From: AV40 sp963817335
GTDB taxonomy: Bacteria; Verrucomicrobiota; Verrucomicrobiia; Chthoniobacterales; UBA10450
NCBI GenBank assembly: GCA_963817335.1
Contig: CAWFNX010000005.1
Span: 1,240,001 to 1,304,000 of the forward strand
Direction of reading: 5' to 3'
Length of the DNA stretch: 64,000 bases
Shown: positions 54,094 through 63,600 of the stretch, piece after piece
Layout of the letters: the number at the start of each line of letters is the position of its first letter
Numbering within the stretch: the stretch's first letter is position 1
The notes under the pieces: generated by a model
Database searches by the model: none
What the model saw: only the letters and a program-made list of their open reading frames with translations
Told to the model about the DNA's origin: nothing
Made by a program: the position numbers and the translations under genes

Positions 54094-55374
54094 TTATGTC
54101 GGCGGGCGCTGCTCGGACTGGAAGTTCCGAGTGATGAGGCGCGCGCCTTTGTTGAAACTAAAATACGCCCAGGCCCACTGAAATAAGACTGCGAGCCGGT
54201 TTCGAAAACCGACCAGGAAAATGACGTGAACGAACAACCAAGCGAGCCAGGCCGTAATTCCAGTCAGATGAACCAGTCTTAAATCCGCGACGGCTTTGTT
54301 TCGGCCGATAGTGGCCATGCTGCCCTTGTCGAAGTACCAAAACCGTTGCGGTTCTTCGCCGTCGATCATCATCAGGATGTTGCGCGCGGCATGTCTCCCT
54401 TGTTGCATGGCCACGGGCGAAACACCGGGCAACGGCTCACCGGTTTGATGCGGAAAATTTGCGAGATCGCCGATGACCTGGACCTCCGGGTGATTCGGAA
54501 TGGTCAGGTCGTTGTTCACCATCACCCGGCCTACCCGGTCGACCGGCACGCCCAGCGACTTGCCGACGAAGGACGCGGTGTTTCCCGCCGCCCAAATTTT
54601 CACCCGGCAGGGAATAAATTCGTTCCCGACCTGCAATCCTTGATTGGAAAGATTGGTTGCGTGAATACCTGTGCGAACTTCGACTCCCAGATCGGCGAGT
54701 TGTTTCATTGCGCTTCTTCGCAAGTCCTCGGGATAGGAAGCTAAAACAAGCGGTTCGCCTTCGACCAAAATGACGCGGGCCTGCGATGGATCGATGTGGC
54801 GGAAATCTTTCGACAAGGTGTAGCGCGCAATCTCGGCGATCGCTCCGGCCATTTCGACGCCGGTCGGTCCGCCGCCGACGATGACGAACGTCATCGCGGC
54901 TTTCCGTGCTGCTTCATCGGAAGTTCTTTCGGCGTATTCGAATGCCATCAGGATGCGGCGACGGATTTCGACCGCGTCCTCCAAGCTTTTGAGACCGGGA
55001 GCGATTTGCTCCCACTCCGGATGACCAAAATAGGAATGCCGAGCGCCGGTTGCGACGATCAGGTAGTCATAATCGACCTCGCCATCGGCCAACTTCACTT
55101 TCTTTGCGTTCACGTCGATCGACTGCACTTCGGCGAGGATTACCTCTACGTTCTTACATTCACTCAAAATGCCGCGCACCGGCCCAGCGATGTCGGCCGG
55201 TGAAAGAGCGGCCGTAGCCACCTGATAAAGAAGGGGCTGGAACAAATGATAATTCGTCCGATCGATGACCGTCAGCAGGAGGTCTTCGCAGGCGAGCTTT
55301 TTTGCTGCCTCGAGTCCGCCGAATCCTGCGCCGATAATCAGGACGCGGGGCTTTTTGGCCAGTGTGTTCTCCAT
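54094..55374 (-). CDS. ndh: NADH dehydrogenase type II (Ndh-like)
   Basis: 426 residues from ATG 55374. Both dinucleotide sites are present: IIGAGFGGLEAAK near the N-terminus (FAD) and VIVGGGPTGVEMAGAIAE in the middle (NADH). The C-terminus carries the amphipathic membrane segments AWLAWLFVHVIFLVGFRNRL and AVLFQWAWAYFSF. It passes electrons from NADH to quinone without pumping protons. The frame is open to 55407, giving an alternative start. Confidence 0.92.
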   Translation of the reverse strand: MENTLAKKPRVLIIGAGFGGLEAAKKLACEDLLLTVIDRTNYHLFQPLLYQVATAALSPADIAGPVRGILSECKNVEVILAEVQSIDVNAKKVKLADGEVDYDYLIVATGARHSYFGHPEWEQIAPGLKSLEDAVEIRRRILMAFEYAERTSDEAARKAAMTFVIVGGGPTGVEMAGAIAEIARYTLSKDFRHIDPSQARVILVEGEPLVLASYPEDLRRSAMKQLADLGVEVRTGIHATNLSNQGLQVGNEFIPCRVKIWAAGNTASFVGKSLGVPVDRVGRVMVNNDLTIPNHPEVQVIGDLANFPHQTGEPLPGVSPVAMQQGRHAARNILMMIDGEEPQRFWYFDKGSMATIGRNKAVADLRLVHLTGITAWLAWLFVHVIFLVGFRNRLAVLFQWAWAYFSFNKGARLITRNFQSEQRPPT

Positions 55375-55462
55375 ACCTAACAATCCTTGCAAAAACCAAT
55401 GACTCAACGGCGAATCGGAAAGCAGTTGTCAAAACGATTAGCTCATCTATCTTTCGCGCCTG

Positions 55463-55672
55463 ATGCCGAAGTCAATTTCTCGAAGTAAGACGCGCAAAGC
55501 CGTGGCGAAGCGATTCAAGATCACCGCCCGCGGCAAAGTGTTGCGCGCGCAATCCTCTCGCCGCCATCTTCTTGGCTTGAAGCGTGCCAAGCGGAAGCGT
55601 CAACTCGGCAAGATGCTGGTCGTCGACAAGACCGACGTGGCGCGGGTCAAAGCGAATCTGCCTTTCGGTTAA
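55463..55672 (+). CDS. rpmI: 50S ribosomal protein L35
   Basis: 69 residues, very basic, with the L35 pattern SKTRKAVAKRFKITARGK and QSSRRHLLGLKRAKRKR. It stands without infC or rplT nearby, which is unusual because the trio is normally clustered. The stop shares bases with the convergent lipoprotein gene. Confidence 0.95.
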   Translation: MPKSISRSKTRKAVAKRFKITARGKVLRAQSSRRHLLGLKRAKRKRQLGKMLVVDKTDVARVKANLPFG

Positions 55673-55851
55673 CCGCGAAACTGCGGTTTGGCCGCTGGAC
55701 TTGGCGACGGCTTAGGCTCCAGTGGTTGAATCTCACCCGGCCAGGCGTCTTCAGGGTTGTAGAGATCGCGCCGATTGTAATGATCGTAAGGATCGGTCGT
55801 GCACGCGCACAGCAGAGCGATTAGCAACGACAGCGCCATCAGTTTCACCAC
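55669..55851 (-). CDS. Short lipoprotein
   Basis: 60 residues with a GTG start (an ATG at 55839 would work as well) and the lipobox LLCAC. The mature part is Tyr/Asp/Pro-rich (PYDHYNRRDLYNPEDAWPGE) with a short C-terminal Pro/Ser tail. It is convergent with rpmI, overlapping by 4 bases at the stops. Function unknown. Confidence 0.6.
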   Translation of the reverse strand: MVKLMALSLLIALLCACTTDPYDHYNRRDLYNPEDAWPGEIQPLEPKPSPSPAAKPQFRG

Positions 55852-55931
55852 GCGATCATAAAGCGCGCGATTTCACAATGTCGACAGCCTATTGCTCAGA
55901 ACGAGCTTGCGGGTAACTTTCTTCTCCGTCA

Positions 55932-56024
55932 GGGGCTATGGAATGAGGACTGACGAACCCCGCCAGGGCAGGAATGCAGCAACGGTAGTTTGATCCTCCT
56001 TGCCGTAGTTCTCTGGCGGACTTT
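55932..56024 (+). ncRNA. ffs: Signal recognition particle RNA (small bacterial type)
   Basis: The conserved domain IV is visible: CCCCGCCAGGGCAGGAATGC, then AGCAACGGTA. Pairing GCCAG (5' side) with CTGGC near the 3' end, followed by GGACTTTT, gives the expected hairpin. This RNA binds Ffh to form SRP, which targets membrane proteins to the Sec translocon. Ends are approximate. The TTTT at the 3' end may be its terminator. Confidence 0.85.
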
Positions 56025-56036
56025 TGCTGTTGAGAG

Positions 56037-56082
56037 GTTGAGTCGTTGAGAAGTTGAGCCGACATCATCTCAACGACTCAAC
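56037..56082. repeat. 14-bp perfect inverted repeat after the SRP RNA
   Basis: GTTGAGTCGTTGAG (56037-56050) and CTCAACGACTCAAC (56069-56082) are perfect inverse copies with an 18-bp loop. The flanks continue the same short word in degenerate form. It may be a repeat of the GTTGAG type seen in other soil bacteria. Confidence 0.5.
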
Positions 56083-56104
56083 TGCTCAACACCTCAACCC
56101 CTTC

Positions 56105-56392
56105 ATGAGATTGCTGAAAACTAAAACCAAACGCTTCGCCGATGTGGTCGCAGCCGCCGGCAAGCCCGAAGTTTACACGCTCTGGCAAAAGCCGGGGCAG
56201 GATCGACATCTTCAGTCGGAAATTGAAAATCATCGGGTGATGACGATTTTGAAAACCGATACCGGGACGGAGTTCGGAATGGCTGGCTTCAAAGAAGAAA
56301 AAGGCGTGAGTTATTTAGTTTTCCCAAAATCGTTGAAGCGTTTTGAGAACAATCGGATCGTCGGAATCAACTGGGACCTGGTAAAGCGATGA
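56105..56392 (+). CDS. Hypothetical small soluble protein
   Basis: 95 residues from ATG 56105, since the upstream part of the frame (56054 on) lies in the inverted repeat. The sequence alternates strands and short helices (FADVVAAAGKPEVYTLWQK, HRVMTILKTDTGTEFGMAGF). No known family is recognised. It overlaps the next gene by 4 bases (ATGA) and is likely co-translated with it. Confidence 0.6.
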   Translation: MRLLKTKTKRFADVVAAAGKPEVYTLWQKPGQDRHLQSEIENHRVMTILKTDTGTEFGMAGFKEEKGVSYLVFPKSLKRFENNRIVGINWDLVKR

Positions 56393-57510
56393 CCAAAGAC
56401 GAACAGCTGCGTTACTCGCGGCACATGATCATGCCCGAGGTTGGCCCGGGGGGACAGGGCCGGTTGAATGCCGCTAAGGTTCTGTGCATTGGCGCTGGCG
56501 GATTGGGATCGCCGGCCGCGCTTTATTTGGCAGCCGCCGGAGTGGGCACGCTTGGGCTCGTCGACTTCGATGAAGTCGATCTCAGCAATTTACAGCGACA
56601 GATTTTGCACGGCACCAAAGATGTCGGGCGGAAGAAACTGGATTCGGCGCGCGATCGTTTGCGCGACGTGAACCCGAACGTCGACATCCAACTTCACGAA
56701 GCTCGATTCACGAGCGAGAACGCCCTGGAAATTGTTTCGCGCTACGATGTTGTGGTCGACGGGTCCGACAACTTTCCGACGCGCTATTTGTCAAACGACG
56801 TTTGTGTGTTTGCGAAAAAGCCGAATGTTTACGGATCGGTTTATCGCTTCGATGGCCAGAGCACGGTATTTGCGCCTCATCTCGGTGGACCATGTTATCG
56901 TTGTTTGTTTCCAGAACCTCCGCCGCCGGGCTCGGTCCCAAACTGCGCGCAAGCAGGCGTGCTCGGAGTTCTGCCGGGAATCATCGGAACGATTCAGGCC
57001 AGCGAGGCGATTAAGTTGATCCTCGGAGTGGGGGAGCCACTGATCGGCCGACTTCTCTATTTCGACGCCCTGAAAATGAAGTTCCGCGAATTTAATCTCC
57101 GGCGAGATCCGCAATGTCCAGTTTGTGGTGACTCGCCCACTATTACCGAACCGATTGACTACGAGCAATTCTGCGGCATCTCAACAGGGGTGATCCCGAC
57201 CGTTTCAGTGCGTGAACTCAAACAAAAGCTCGATGCGCGGGAAAATCTTCAGCTAGTTGACGTTCGAGAACCCTTTGAGCACGACATTGCCAGCATCGAC
57301 GGCGCGCGATTGATCCCGTTGGGCGAATTGCCCGATCGATTGAACGAGCTGGATCGTGAGCGACTTACCATTGTGCATTGCCATAGCGGGCAGCGCAGCG
57401 CGCAAGCGGTGCGTTTGATGCGCGAAGCCGGCTTTGCCAGCGTGTTTAATCTCGAGGGCGGGATCGCGAAATGGTCGGACGAAATCGATTCGGACGTGCC
57501 GCAATACTAG
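56389..57510 (+). CDS. moeZ: MoeB/ThiF-type adenylyltransferase fused to rhodanese (MoeZ-like)
   Basis: 373 residues. The N-terminal ThiF/MoeB domain has GAGGLGSPAALYLAAAG (about residue 28), zinc-binding CYRCLFP and CPVCGD, and an adenylate site. The C-terminal rhodanese domain has the active-site loop HCHSGQRS. It adenylates the C-terminus of a sulfur-carrier protein (MoaD/ThiS type) and transfers sulfur to it. No MoaD or ThiS gene is adjacent, so the partner is open. Confidence 0.9.
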   Translation: MTKDEQLRYSRHMIMPEVGPGGQGRLNAAKVLCIGAGGLGSPAALYLAAAGVGTLGLVDFDEVDLSNLQRQILHGTKDVGRKKLDSARDRLRDVNPNVDIQLHEARFTSENALEIVSRYDVVVDGSDNFPTRYLSNDVCVFAKKPNVYGSVYRFDGQSTVFAPHLGGPCYRCLFPEPPPPGSVPNCAQAGVLGVLPGIIGTIQASEAIKLILGVGEPLIGRLLYFDALKMKFREFNLRRDPQCPVCGDSPTITEPIDYEQFCGISTGVIPTVSVRELKQKLDARENLQLVDVREPFEHDIASIDGARLIPLGELPDRLNELDRERLTIVHCHSGQRSAQAVRLMREAGFASVFNLEGGIAKWSDEIDSDVPQY

Positions 57511-58064
57511 TTTTGCCTCAAAGCGGAGGAGAGTTCATCCGCGGTGGGTACGTCCTCCCACTGCTTGATCAGTTCGCCCTTTTTCCCGAAAACGAAAATG
57601 TGGAAGAGACCCGCGACGGGCTTTAGATCGAGTTGCTTCGCGATTGGGCCGCCGAAATCGGCAACGGCCGAAACGTCGCGGCGGGCATTTTGAGCGATTT
57701 TCAGTTTGTCGTACCGGTTCTGCAGCCGGTGTCCCTCGGAATCGAGCCGATGGCGCATCAGGGCGCCGAGAATCGCCCGAGTAGGCTTGCTGTGCTCTTT
57801 TTCGAAGACCAAAATCGTGATCATTCGATAAGCTGGATTGCCGAGACAAAAATCGGGAATTCGGTCCCCGACGACGTGTGTTTTATCGATCCCGTCCTGC
57901 GTGGTTGCGACGACGGTAGTGAAATGACCGTCGGCGATTGAAATCGTATTTCCATCAACGTCGACAAAACTCAGCGGGTAGGGCTGCCCAACAACCAGAT
58001 CGGCGAAGACCGATACCACGAAAGAGCAAACGGCCAGGGTGAGGAAAAGAACTGATCCCTTCAT
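57507..58064 (-). CDS. YtfJ/thioredoxin-like secreted protein
   Basis: 185 residues with a signal peptide (SVLFLTLAVCSFVVSVFA). The fold pattern (QPYPLSFVDVDGNTISIADG, TILVFEKE, GLFHIFVFGKKGELI) resembles redoxins such as YtfJ. The thioredoxin CxxC is absent; only one Cys (DFCLGNP) is seen, so thiol redox activity is doubtful. It lies convergent to moeZ, sharing 4 bases at the stops. Confidence 0.6.
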   Translation of the reverse strand: MKGSVLFLTLAVCSFVVSVFADLVVGQPYPLSFVDVDGNTISIADGHFTTVVATTQDGIDKTHVVGDRIPDFCLGNPAYRMITILVFEKEHSKPTRAILGALMRHRLDSEGHRLQNRYDKLKIAQNARRDVSAVADFGGPIAKQLDLKPVAGLFHIFVFGKKGELIKQWEDVPTADELSSALRQN

Positions 58065-58182
58065 TCAACGATTCAACGATTTAGCGATTGAGCGAATGGA
58101 AGAAATGAAGAAGTTTAAACGGCAGCGCGTCTGCAGGGACCAGTAACACATTGGCTAATTCACTAAATCGTTAATTCGCTAA

Positions 58183-58857
58183 ATGGCGCGATTTTCTCGA
58201 ACCGCAATCCGGCACGTTATCATCTCGATCTTGGTCGCCTCGTCGCTAGCAAGCTGCGATCGAATGGTAACCTCGCGTAACACCCAGCGGGTTAAGGAAG
58301 CGGATTGGAAAGCGGCCCAAGGGGATTATCTCTGGGCGATCAACCTTTACGAGTCCGCGCTCGATGGAACGCCGCAATCAGCCGACGTCCACTATAAGCT
58401 CGCCTTGCTTTACGACGACAAGCTCAACGATCCCTTACACGCGCTACATCATTTTAAGCGATATCTCGTCCTTAATCCGGAGGGTGCGCATGCGGCGGAG
58501 GTCCGGGATTTCATAAAGCGCGATGAAGTCGCCCTCGGCACAAGTTTGTCGGGAGATTCAGTGGTGACGCGAGGCGAGGCCGCACGGTTACGGAATGAGA
58601 ATCTCAGTCTTCATCGACAAATCGACGAAGGCCGGCCGCGTCCCACCGCAAGTAAGTCGCCGTCGAAGCACAAAAACAAATCGGAGGACTCACAAACATA
58701 CACCGTGCAGGAAGGGGACACCCTCGCTTCGATTTCGCGGAGGTTTTATAAAACATCGAAGCGTTGGCGGGAGATTCTGGAAGCCAACGAAAAGAAGGTC
58801 GACGACCCAGACAACTTGAAAGCCGGTCAGAAACTCAAGATTCCGATGAACGACTGA
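58183..58857 (+). CDS. LysM-domain lipoprotein with TPR-like region
   Basis: 224 residues with a lipoprotein signal (ILVASSLASC). It then has a TPR-like helical segment (AAQGDYLWAINLYESALDGT), a charged linker and a C-terminal LysM domain (TYTVQEGDTLASISRRFYKT). LysM binds peptidoglycan, so the protein is probably anchored in the outer membrane and holds the wall. The gene follows inverted repeats of the GATTTAGCGA family. Confidence 0.85.
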   Translation: MARFSRTAIRHVIISILVASSLASCDRMVTSRNTQRVKEADWKAAQGDYLWAINLYESALDGTPQSADVHYKLALLYDDKLNDPLHALHHFKRYLVLNPEGAHAAEVRDFIKRDEVALGTSLSGDSVVTRGEAARLRNENLSLHRQIDEGRPRPTASKSPSKHKNKSEDSQTYTVQEGDTLASISRRFYKTSKRWREILEANEKKVDDPDNLKAGQKLKIPMND

Positions 58858-58858
58858 G

Positions 58859-59674
58859 TTAGTGCGGCCGCTTCATCAGTTCGCCGTCCGGAGTTGGCCG
58901 GGCCGGAGGAGGAGTAGGAGGAGCTGCGCTTGGGCGAGCGTTGAGGCTCTGATCAATACTGTCGTGGCCAGTCGGATCGACGAGTTGGTTGGGGGGTCCG
59001 GTCCTTTGTCTTTCGCACTCCGCCACCAGCAACGGCAAGCTTGGCAGCTGGTGCGAAAACCCGGTAAACAACAATCCGTTGTTAATCGCTTTGCAGACGT
59101 CGAAGTCCTGGGGCTGCGGCAGCACCGTTGCGTTGGGCGGGAAAACAAGGATTTGGTGTGAATGCATGTGTCGATGATCGGTGGGATTTTTTTTCAGCCA
59201 CACATCTCCGTAGCCTTCAAAGATGAGAACCTTGTTCCAGAACTTGGTGTGCGATTCCCAGATTCCGGTGAAGCCGCTCACCGCCGAAGTAGCGACGCCC
59301 GCCGAGATTTTGACGGTGCCGGCATTCTTCGGCGCGGTCACTAAAATTGCGCCGCTGCCGAGGTCGTAGGTCCGGGCCGCTCCGCCGAAGCTGAAAACCG
59401 TGTTCGCGCCCAGCCGGGTGATTGTCTGGTCGGCGAATGTCAATTCCGCTCGCGAATCAGCGCCGGTGCGAACCGCGGTGTTTTCGTTGACGGTGTCGTT
59501 CACGGCCGCCGAGCGGGCTGCCGTTTTCGCGGCGAGTAAATGAACATCGCGGATCACTTCTGTAACCCGTGCCTGCTTTTGGATGGCTGCGAGGGTGAAT
59601 TGTCCGACAGCAAGAACAGCCATCAATAAAATCATCGCAGCGATAAAGCTTGAATGTGGAACGCGTGTTTTCAT
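58859..59674 (-). CDS. FecR-domain secreted protein
   Basis: 271 residues with an N-terminal signal anchor (FIAAMILLMAVLAVGQFTLA). A FecR-like domain follows (about 40-160: NENTAVRTGADSRAELTFAD, GSGAILVTAPKNAGTVKISA). The C-terminus is Pro-rich. FecR domains are usually sensors or scaffolds in the periplasm. It follows the outer-membrane barrel gene by 32 bp, and the three genes from here to 64000 look like an operon. Confidence 0.8.
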   Translation of the reverse strand: MKTRVPHSSFIAAMILLMAVLAVGQFTLAAIQKQARVTEVIRDVHLLAAKTAARSAAVNDTVNENTAVRTGADSRAELTFADQTITRLGANTVFSFGGAARTYDLGSGAILVTAPKNAGTVKISAGVATSAVSGFTGIWESHTKFWNKVLIFEGYGDVWLKKNPTDHRHMHSHQILVFPPNATVLPQPQDFDVCKAINNGLLFTGFSHQLPSLPLLVAECERQRTGPPNQLVDPTGHDSIDQSLNARPSAAPPTPPPARPTPDGELMKRPH

Positions 59675-59706
59675 TAAGATCGAAGCCTGAAATTCATTCC
59701 CGTATC

Positions 59707-60669
59707 TTAGAATTTCAGTGAGAGTTGCAACTCGCCGCCAAGGTTCGCAACATTGTAATCAAACACCTCCTGGTTCGAGTCGCTGTGCGCGAATGAGCTG
59801 ATCGCGCTCAAAGAGCACCAGTTAGTCAGGTGGTAACTGGCCGTGGCCGAAAGGATCTCGCTGACATCGGTTCGCCCGTTTTGATGATATACGCGTGCCA
59901 CCACCCGGCCAGCCGCTTCGATCGAAAATGACCGGGTCAGGCCAACCGAATAAACGACGTAGCCTTCATAATCGTTGCGCCGCGGGGATTGATGATCGGC
60001 CCCGACACTCAGGTTCGTGTCTGCGCCGAGCGTGACCTGTTGAGCACGGCCAAGACGAAATGGCAGCTCCGCGTCGAAAAGAATCTGGTGATTGGAAAAA
60101 AATTCGTTGCCCAACTGGTCGCTAAAGGTGAGCCGGTTAAAATCGTACCAGGCGCGCACCATTAAATTATGATACTGCGGGAGCAAATAGGTCAGACCCG
60201 CTTCGCAATCCAGGCTGCCGAAGTTGAACTCCGTGTATTTGCCATAATAGAAAATCTGTTCCTGTGCGCCGAGAAGAGCATAAAGATTCCCGATAATTCT
60301 CGGATCGTAGAAAGCAGACACCAGCGGGGCGACCACCACGTCGCTGACCTCGTTGCTGTTGGTGAGCGCAACGTTTGATGTGAAAAAAACCGGCGTCGTG
60401 GACGACACGGTGAACGGCAGATATGTTTCCGCCCGTTTCAAAATTTGCTGCTCGCCTAAATCAGTATCGTTGGGACTGGCCGGCACCTCATTATCAGCCA
60501 TTCCAGTGGAAGGCGTGGTGGACTGAACCAAAGGTCGGTTCTGGGCTTGCACTAGTGCGACTTGATTTAGCTGAACAATCTGGCCTCGGACAGAGCCCGA
60601 GGGCCCGAGCAGGAATAGCAGTGTTGCCCAACCCGCCGAACAGAAAACTCCTAAGCGCTGTGCTCTCAT
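59707..60669 (-). CDS. Outer-membrane beta-barrel protein (putative)
   Basis: 320 residues with a signal peptide (GWATLLFLLGPSGSVRGQ) and alternating amphipathic strands ending in Phe (GGELQLSLKF), the classic C-terminal OMP signature. It is shorter than TpsB transporters (about 550 residues) and lacks POTRA-like N-terminal repeats. It overlaps the stop of the giant adhesin by ATGA, so it is co-translated. A role in exporting or anchoring that adhesin is inferred from position. Confidence 0.65.
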   Translation of the reverse strand: MRAQRLGVFCSAGWATLLFLLGPSGSVRGQIVQLNQVALVQAQNRPLVQSTTPSTGMADNEVPASPNDTDLGEQQILKRAETYLPFTVSSTTPVFFTSNVALTNSNEVSDVVVAPLVSAFYDPRIIGNLYALLGAQEQIFYYGKYTEFNFGSLDCEAGLTYLLPQYHNLMVRAWYDFNRLTFSDQLGNEFFSNHQILFDAELPFRLGRAQQVTLGADTNLSVGADHQSPRRNDYEGYVVYSVGLTRSFSIEAAGRVVARVYHQNGRTDVSEILSATASYHLTNWCSLSAISSFAHSDSNQEVFDYNVANLGGELQLSLKF

Positions 60670-63600
60670 TGTGTCCGAGGAAGTGCAGCGACGGTCGCCG
60701 GGAATTTCTGAACTCCGGCGCGGCTCTGCACGTTTTTCGCACCCCTAGAGTTGCGAGAACGATTTGCCTTATTCGAAACGGTGATCTTTCCGCCTGCACC
60801 GGCAGTGGACGAATTGAGTAGTGAAAGGAGCTCCCCGGAGTTGCTCACACTAATGGCACTCCCTGCGGCGTTAACGGACGAACTGACACTCCCACTCGAT
60901 AAGGTTTTATTACTTACGCCTGTCGTGCTGCTGGAAGAGAATGAGCCAGGAGCGGCACCGAACGTTGGTGCATTTGCCAAGGGTTGCGGGTTGTTCGCGC
61001 CGTTGCCGGCAAAGGTCCCGTTCGATCCGTTGATCCCGCCAAATCCGGAGTAGTTGGCGTTGTTGGTATAAACATTGGCGGCGCCGCCGATACCGGCGAT
61101 CGTGACAGTCACTCCGGGGTTGATGGTGATCGTGTTAGCGGCCAAGTCCATCGCCGTACCGCTGCTCAGGGTAACGCTGGCAATAAACTTTAGGAGCCCA
61201 TTGCTTCCGGGAGCATACAATTTAAGAATTGTATCGGCCGAAATCGTGTTGCTGCCGCTCCCACCGATGATCAGGCTGCCGTTGGCGCCGAAAACCCCAG
61301 CTTGCACGACGTTGGCATGAATGTCCGTGTTGTTGAACGTGATCGTGCCGTTCCCATCGATTGTATTGAAAAACGTTCCACCGATCTGATACGCCCCGCC
61401 GTTGAAATTGATGGCCGCTGATCCGGTCGGATCGGGACCAAGAATCTGAACCGTGGCCTCGTTGTTAACCGTTGCCGTACCCGAGATATTCATGTTGATG
61501 GTTTCGTTTCCGCCGACAGAACCACCGCTGCTGCTATCAATCACCACGAACAAATGATCTGCGTTGAGACCTAACGGTGTTCCGACTTGAACGGTCGCAT
61601 TGCCACCAATCGTGCCCCCGACATTCTCGATAAAGGCTTCGAAAGTGCTCCCAGCCGTCAAGCTTGCGGCGCTGACATCCACTGACGCGTCGGATTCGAT
61701 CGCTCCCGGGTTATTAAAGAGTCCGAAAAATAACAAGCCTCCGGTGCCAACGTCGCCGGTCGCATTGAGGGTCAACGCCGCTTTTCCTCCAATGGTACCG
61801 CCGTTAAAATTAACGATTTGAGCAACAAAATCGTTCGCGGCAGAGATGTTTGCCGTTTGAATGTTCACCGTGGCATCAGACGTGATAGAACCGCCGACCG
61901 TATTCCCATTGTTGCCTTGGTTGAAGATATTGAAGGCCATGTCGCCAGGGGTGCCGCTGCTGTTAGTATCGGTCCCGGTAGTCGTAATATCGCCGGATAC
62001 GGTCAGATTGATCGAAGCATTCCCGCCGATGCTCCCGCCAGATCCAGAACCGCTCCCCAAGTTCTGGTTAACAATCTGCAGAAAGAGCTCTCCGCCGACA
62101 GACAGATCCGACCCGGTGATATTCACTGCGGCGTTCGTTCCAATCGATCCGCCGTTGGCACCGGTAGCGTTCAAGGCCCGTTGGTTAAAGATTTGCGCTG
62201 AAAAGTCGCCTGCAGCTGTAATATCGGCGGCGCCAATAGTAATGGTGGCGGCGCCGCCAATCGATCCACCGGCTAATCCATTAGAGTTTTGCTCATTCGA
62301 AATTAGGAAGACTGCGTCGCCGGGAGCGTTCGTACCGTTATTGGCGGTGATGTCCCCTGTAATGTTGAAGTTTATCGTCGCATTATCATCGATCACGCCC
62401 CCACCCTTGTTGTTGATCTCTGCGTCCACGGCAGGGTTAACATTGCTGAGCGCATCAACGAAACCGCTCGCACTAAGGCTACCACCAACGACTTGGAGAA
62501 GAGCATTGCCATGAATCGTTCCACCCACCGGGCTGGCAACATTGTTTCCGCCATCGTTTAGCAACATGAAGGGAGCAGTCCCACCAATGCTCACCCCTCC
62601 GGGGACATTCCACTCGTAGGTTGCATCCCCGTCGATGGTACTACCTCTATTGCTAATACCGCTGAAGGGTAAGCCGGAATTAAAAACGGTGTTGGCGAGC
62701 GAGCCGCCAATGTTAACACTCGCCGCGCTCACCTCGAGCATGACGGCTGAACCAATCGTCGAGCCGATTATTGAGTTATTAGATCCATTATCGAACCTTG
62801 TCTGGATGGCAAATCCGGCGTCACCCGTCGTTGTCAGGCTCCCGTTGACGGTCAGGGTGAGGTTGCCACCTGAACCAATTGTTCCGCCGCCGCGATTGTT
62901 GATGAACATGTCAACGTAACCAGCGGTTACGTTTCCACTTACAGTGGCAGACAGGTTGCCACCCGTGCCGATGTTGCCGGCTGGGTTGGCGCTTTCGTCG
63001 TAGTTCTGCAGTATCAGACTAAGCCCGTTAGTGGTGACAACATTGCCGCCCACCGTCAGGGTTATATTCCCGCCGTTGGTGATCGTCCCGTTTGTATTCT
63101 GGACGCTTAAGGTTACTCCAGCGGCCGTGTTAAGATTCCCGGCCGGATTGAGTATGATGTTACCGCCAGTGCTGATATTCCCATTCGAATTATCAACCGA
63201 CACCGCCATCGCACCCACACCTAGCGTTACTGCATTGTTTAGTCCGATATCCACTTCTCCGGGGCTAGTGATGTTCAATGTCTGAGCGATGATCGTGGCG
63301 CCATCGATCGTGATCGTTGGCGTCGAACCCGCTGGATCATTTTGGTCCATGGTGATGGTACCGCGATCGGCTTCAATCGTTCCGTTAACGACAATGGCGG
63401 CACCCATAGTCGACAATGTGATCGAACCGCCCGGGCCGGGAGCGTTAGCATCGAGCAAGGAAAGCAATTGACCGTTTGCACCGACGGTAATTCCGGTGCC
63501 GGAGGTCAGATTACTCTGCAACAAAATCGTGCCACCACTTGCGCTTCGCCGAATCGGCGGCGGCGGCGTTTGCCCGGGGATTGGATCGTCGGACGAAACC

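Noticed and set aside
59707..60669. TpsB two-partner secretion transporter
   Set aside because: Too short and lacking POTRA-like repeats, so it is described only as an outer-membrane barrel.
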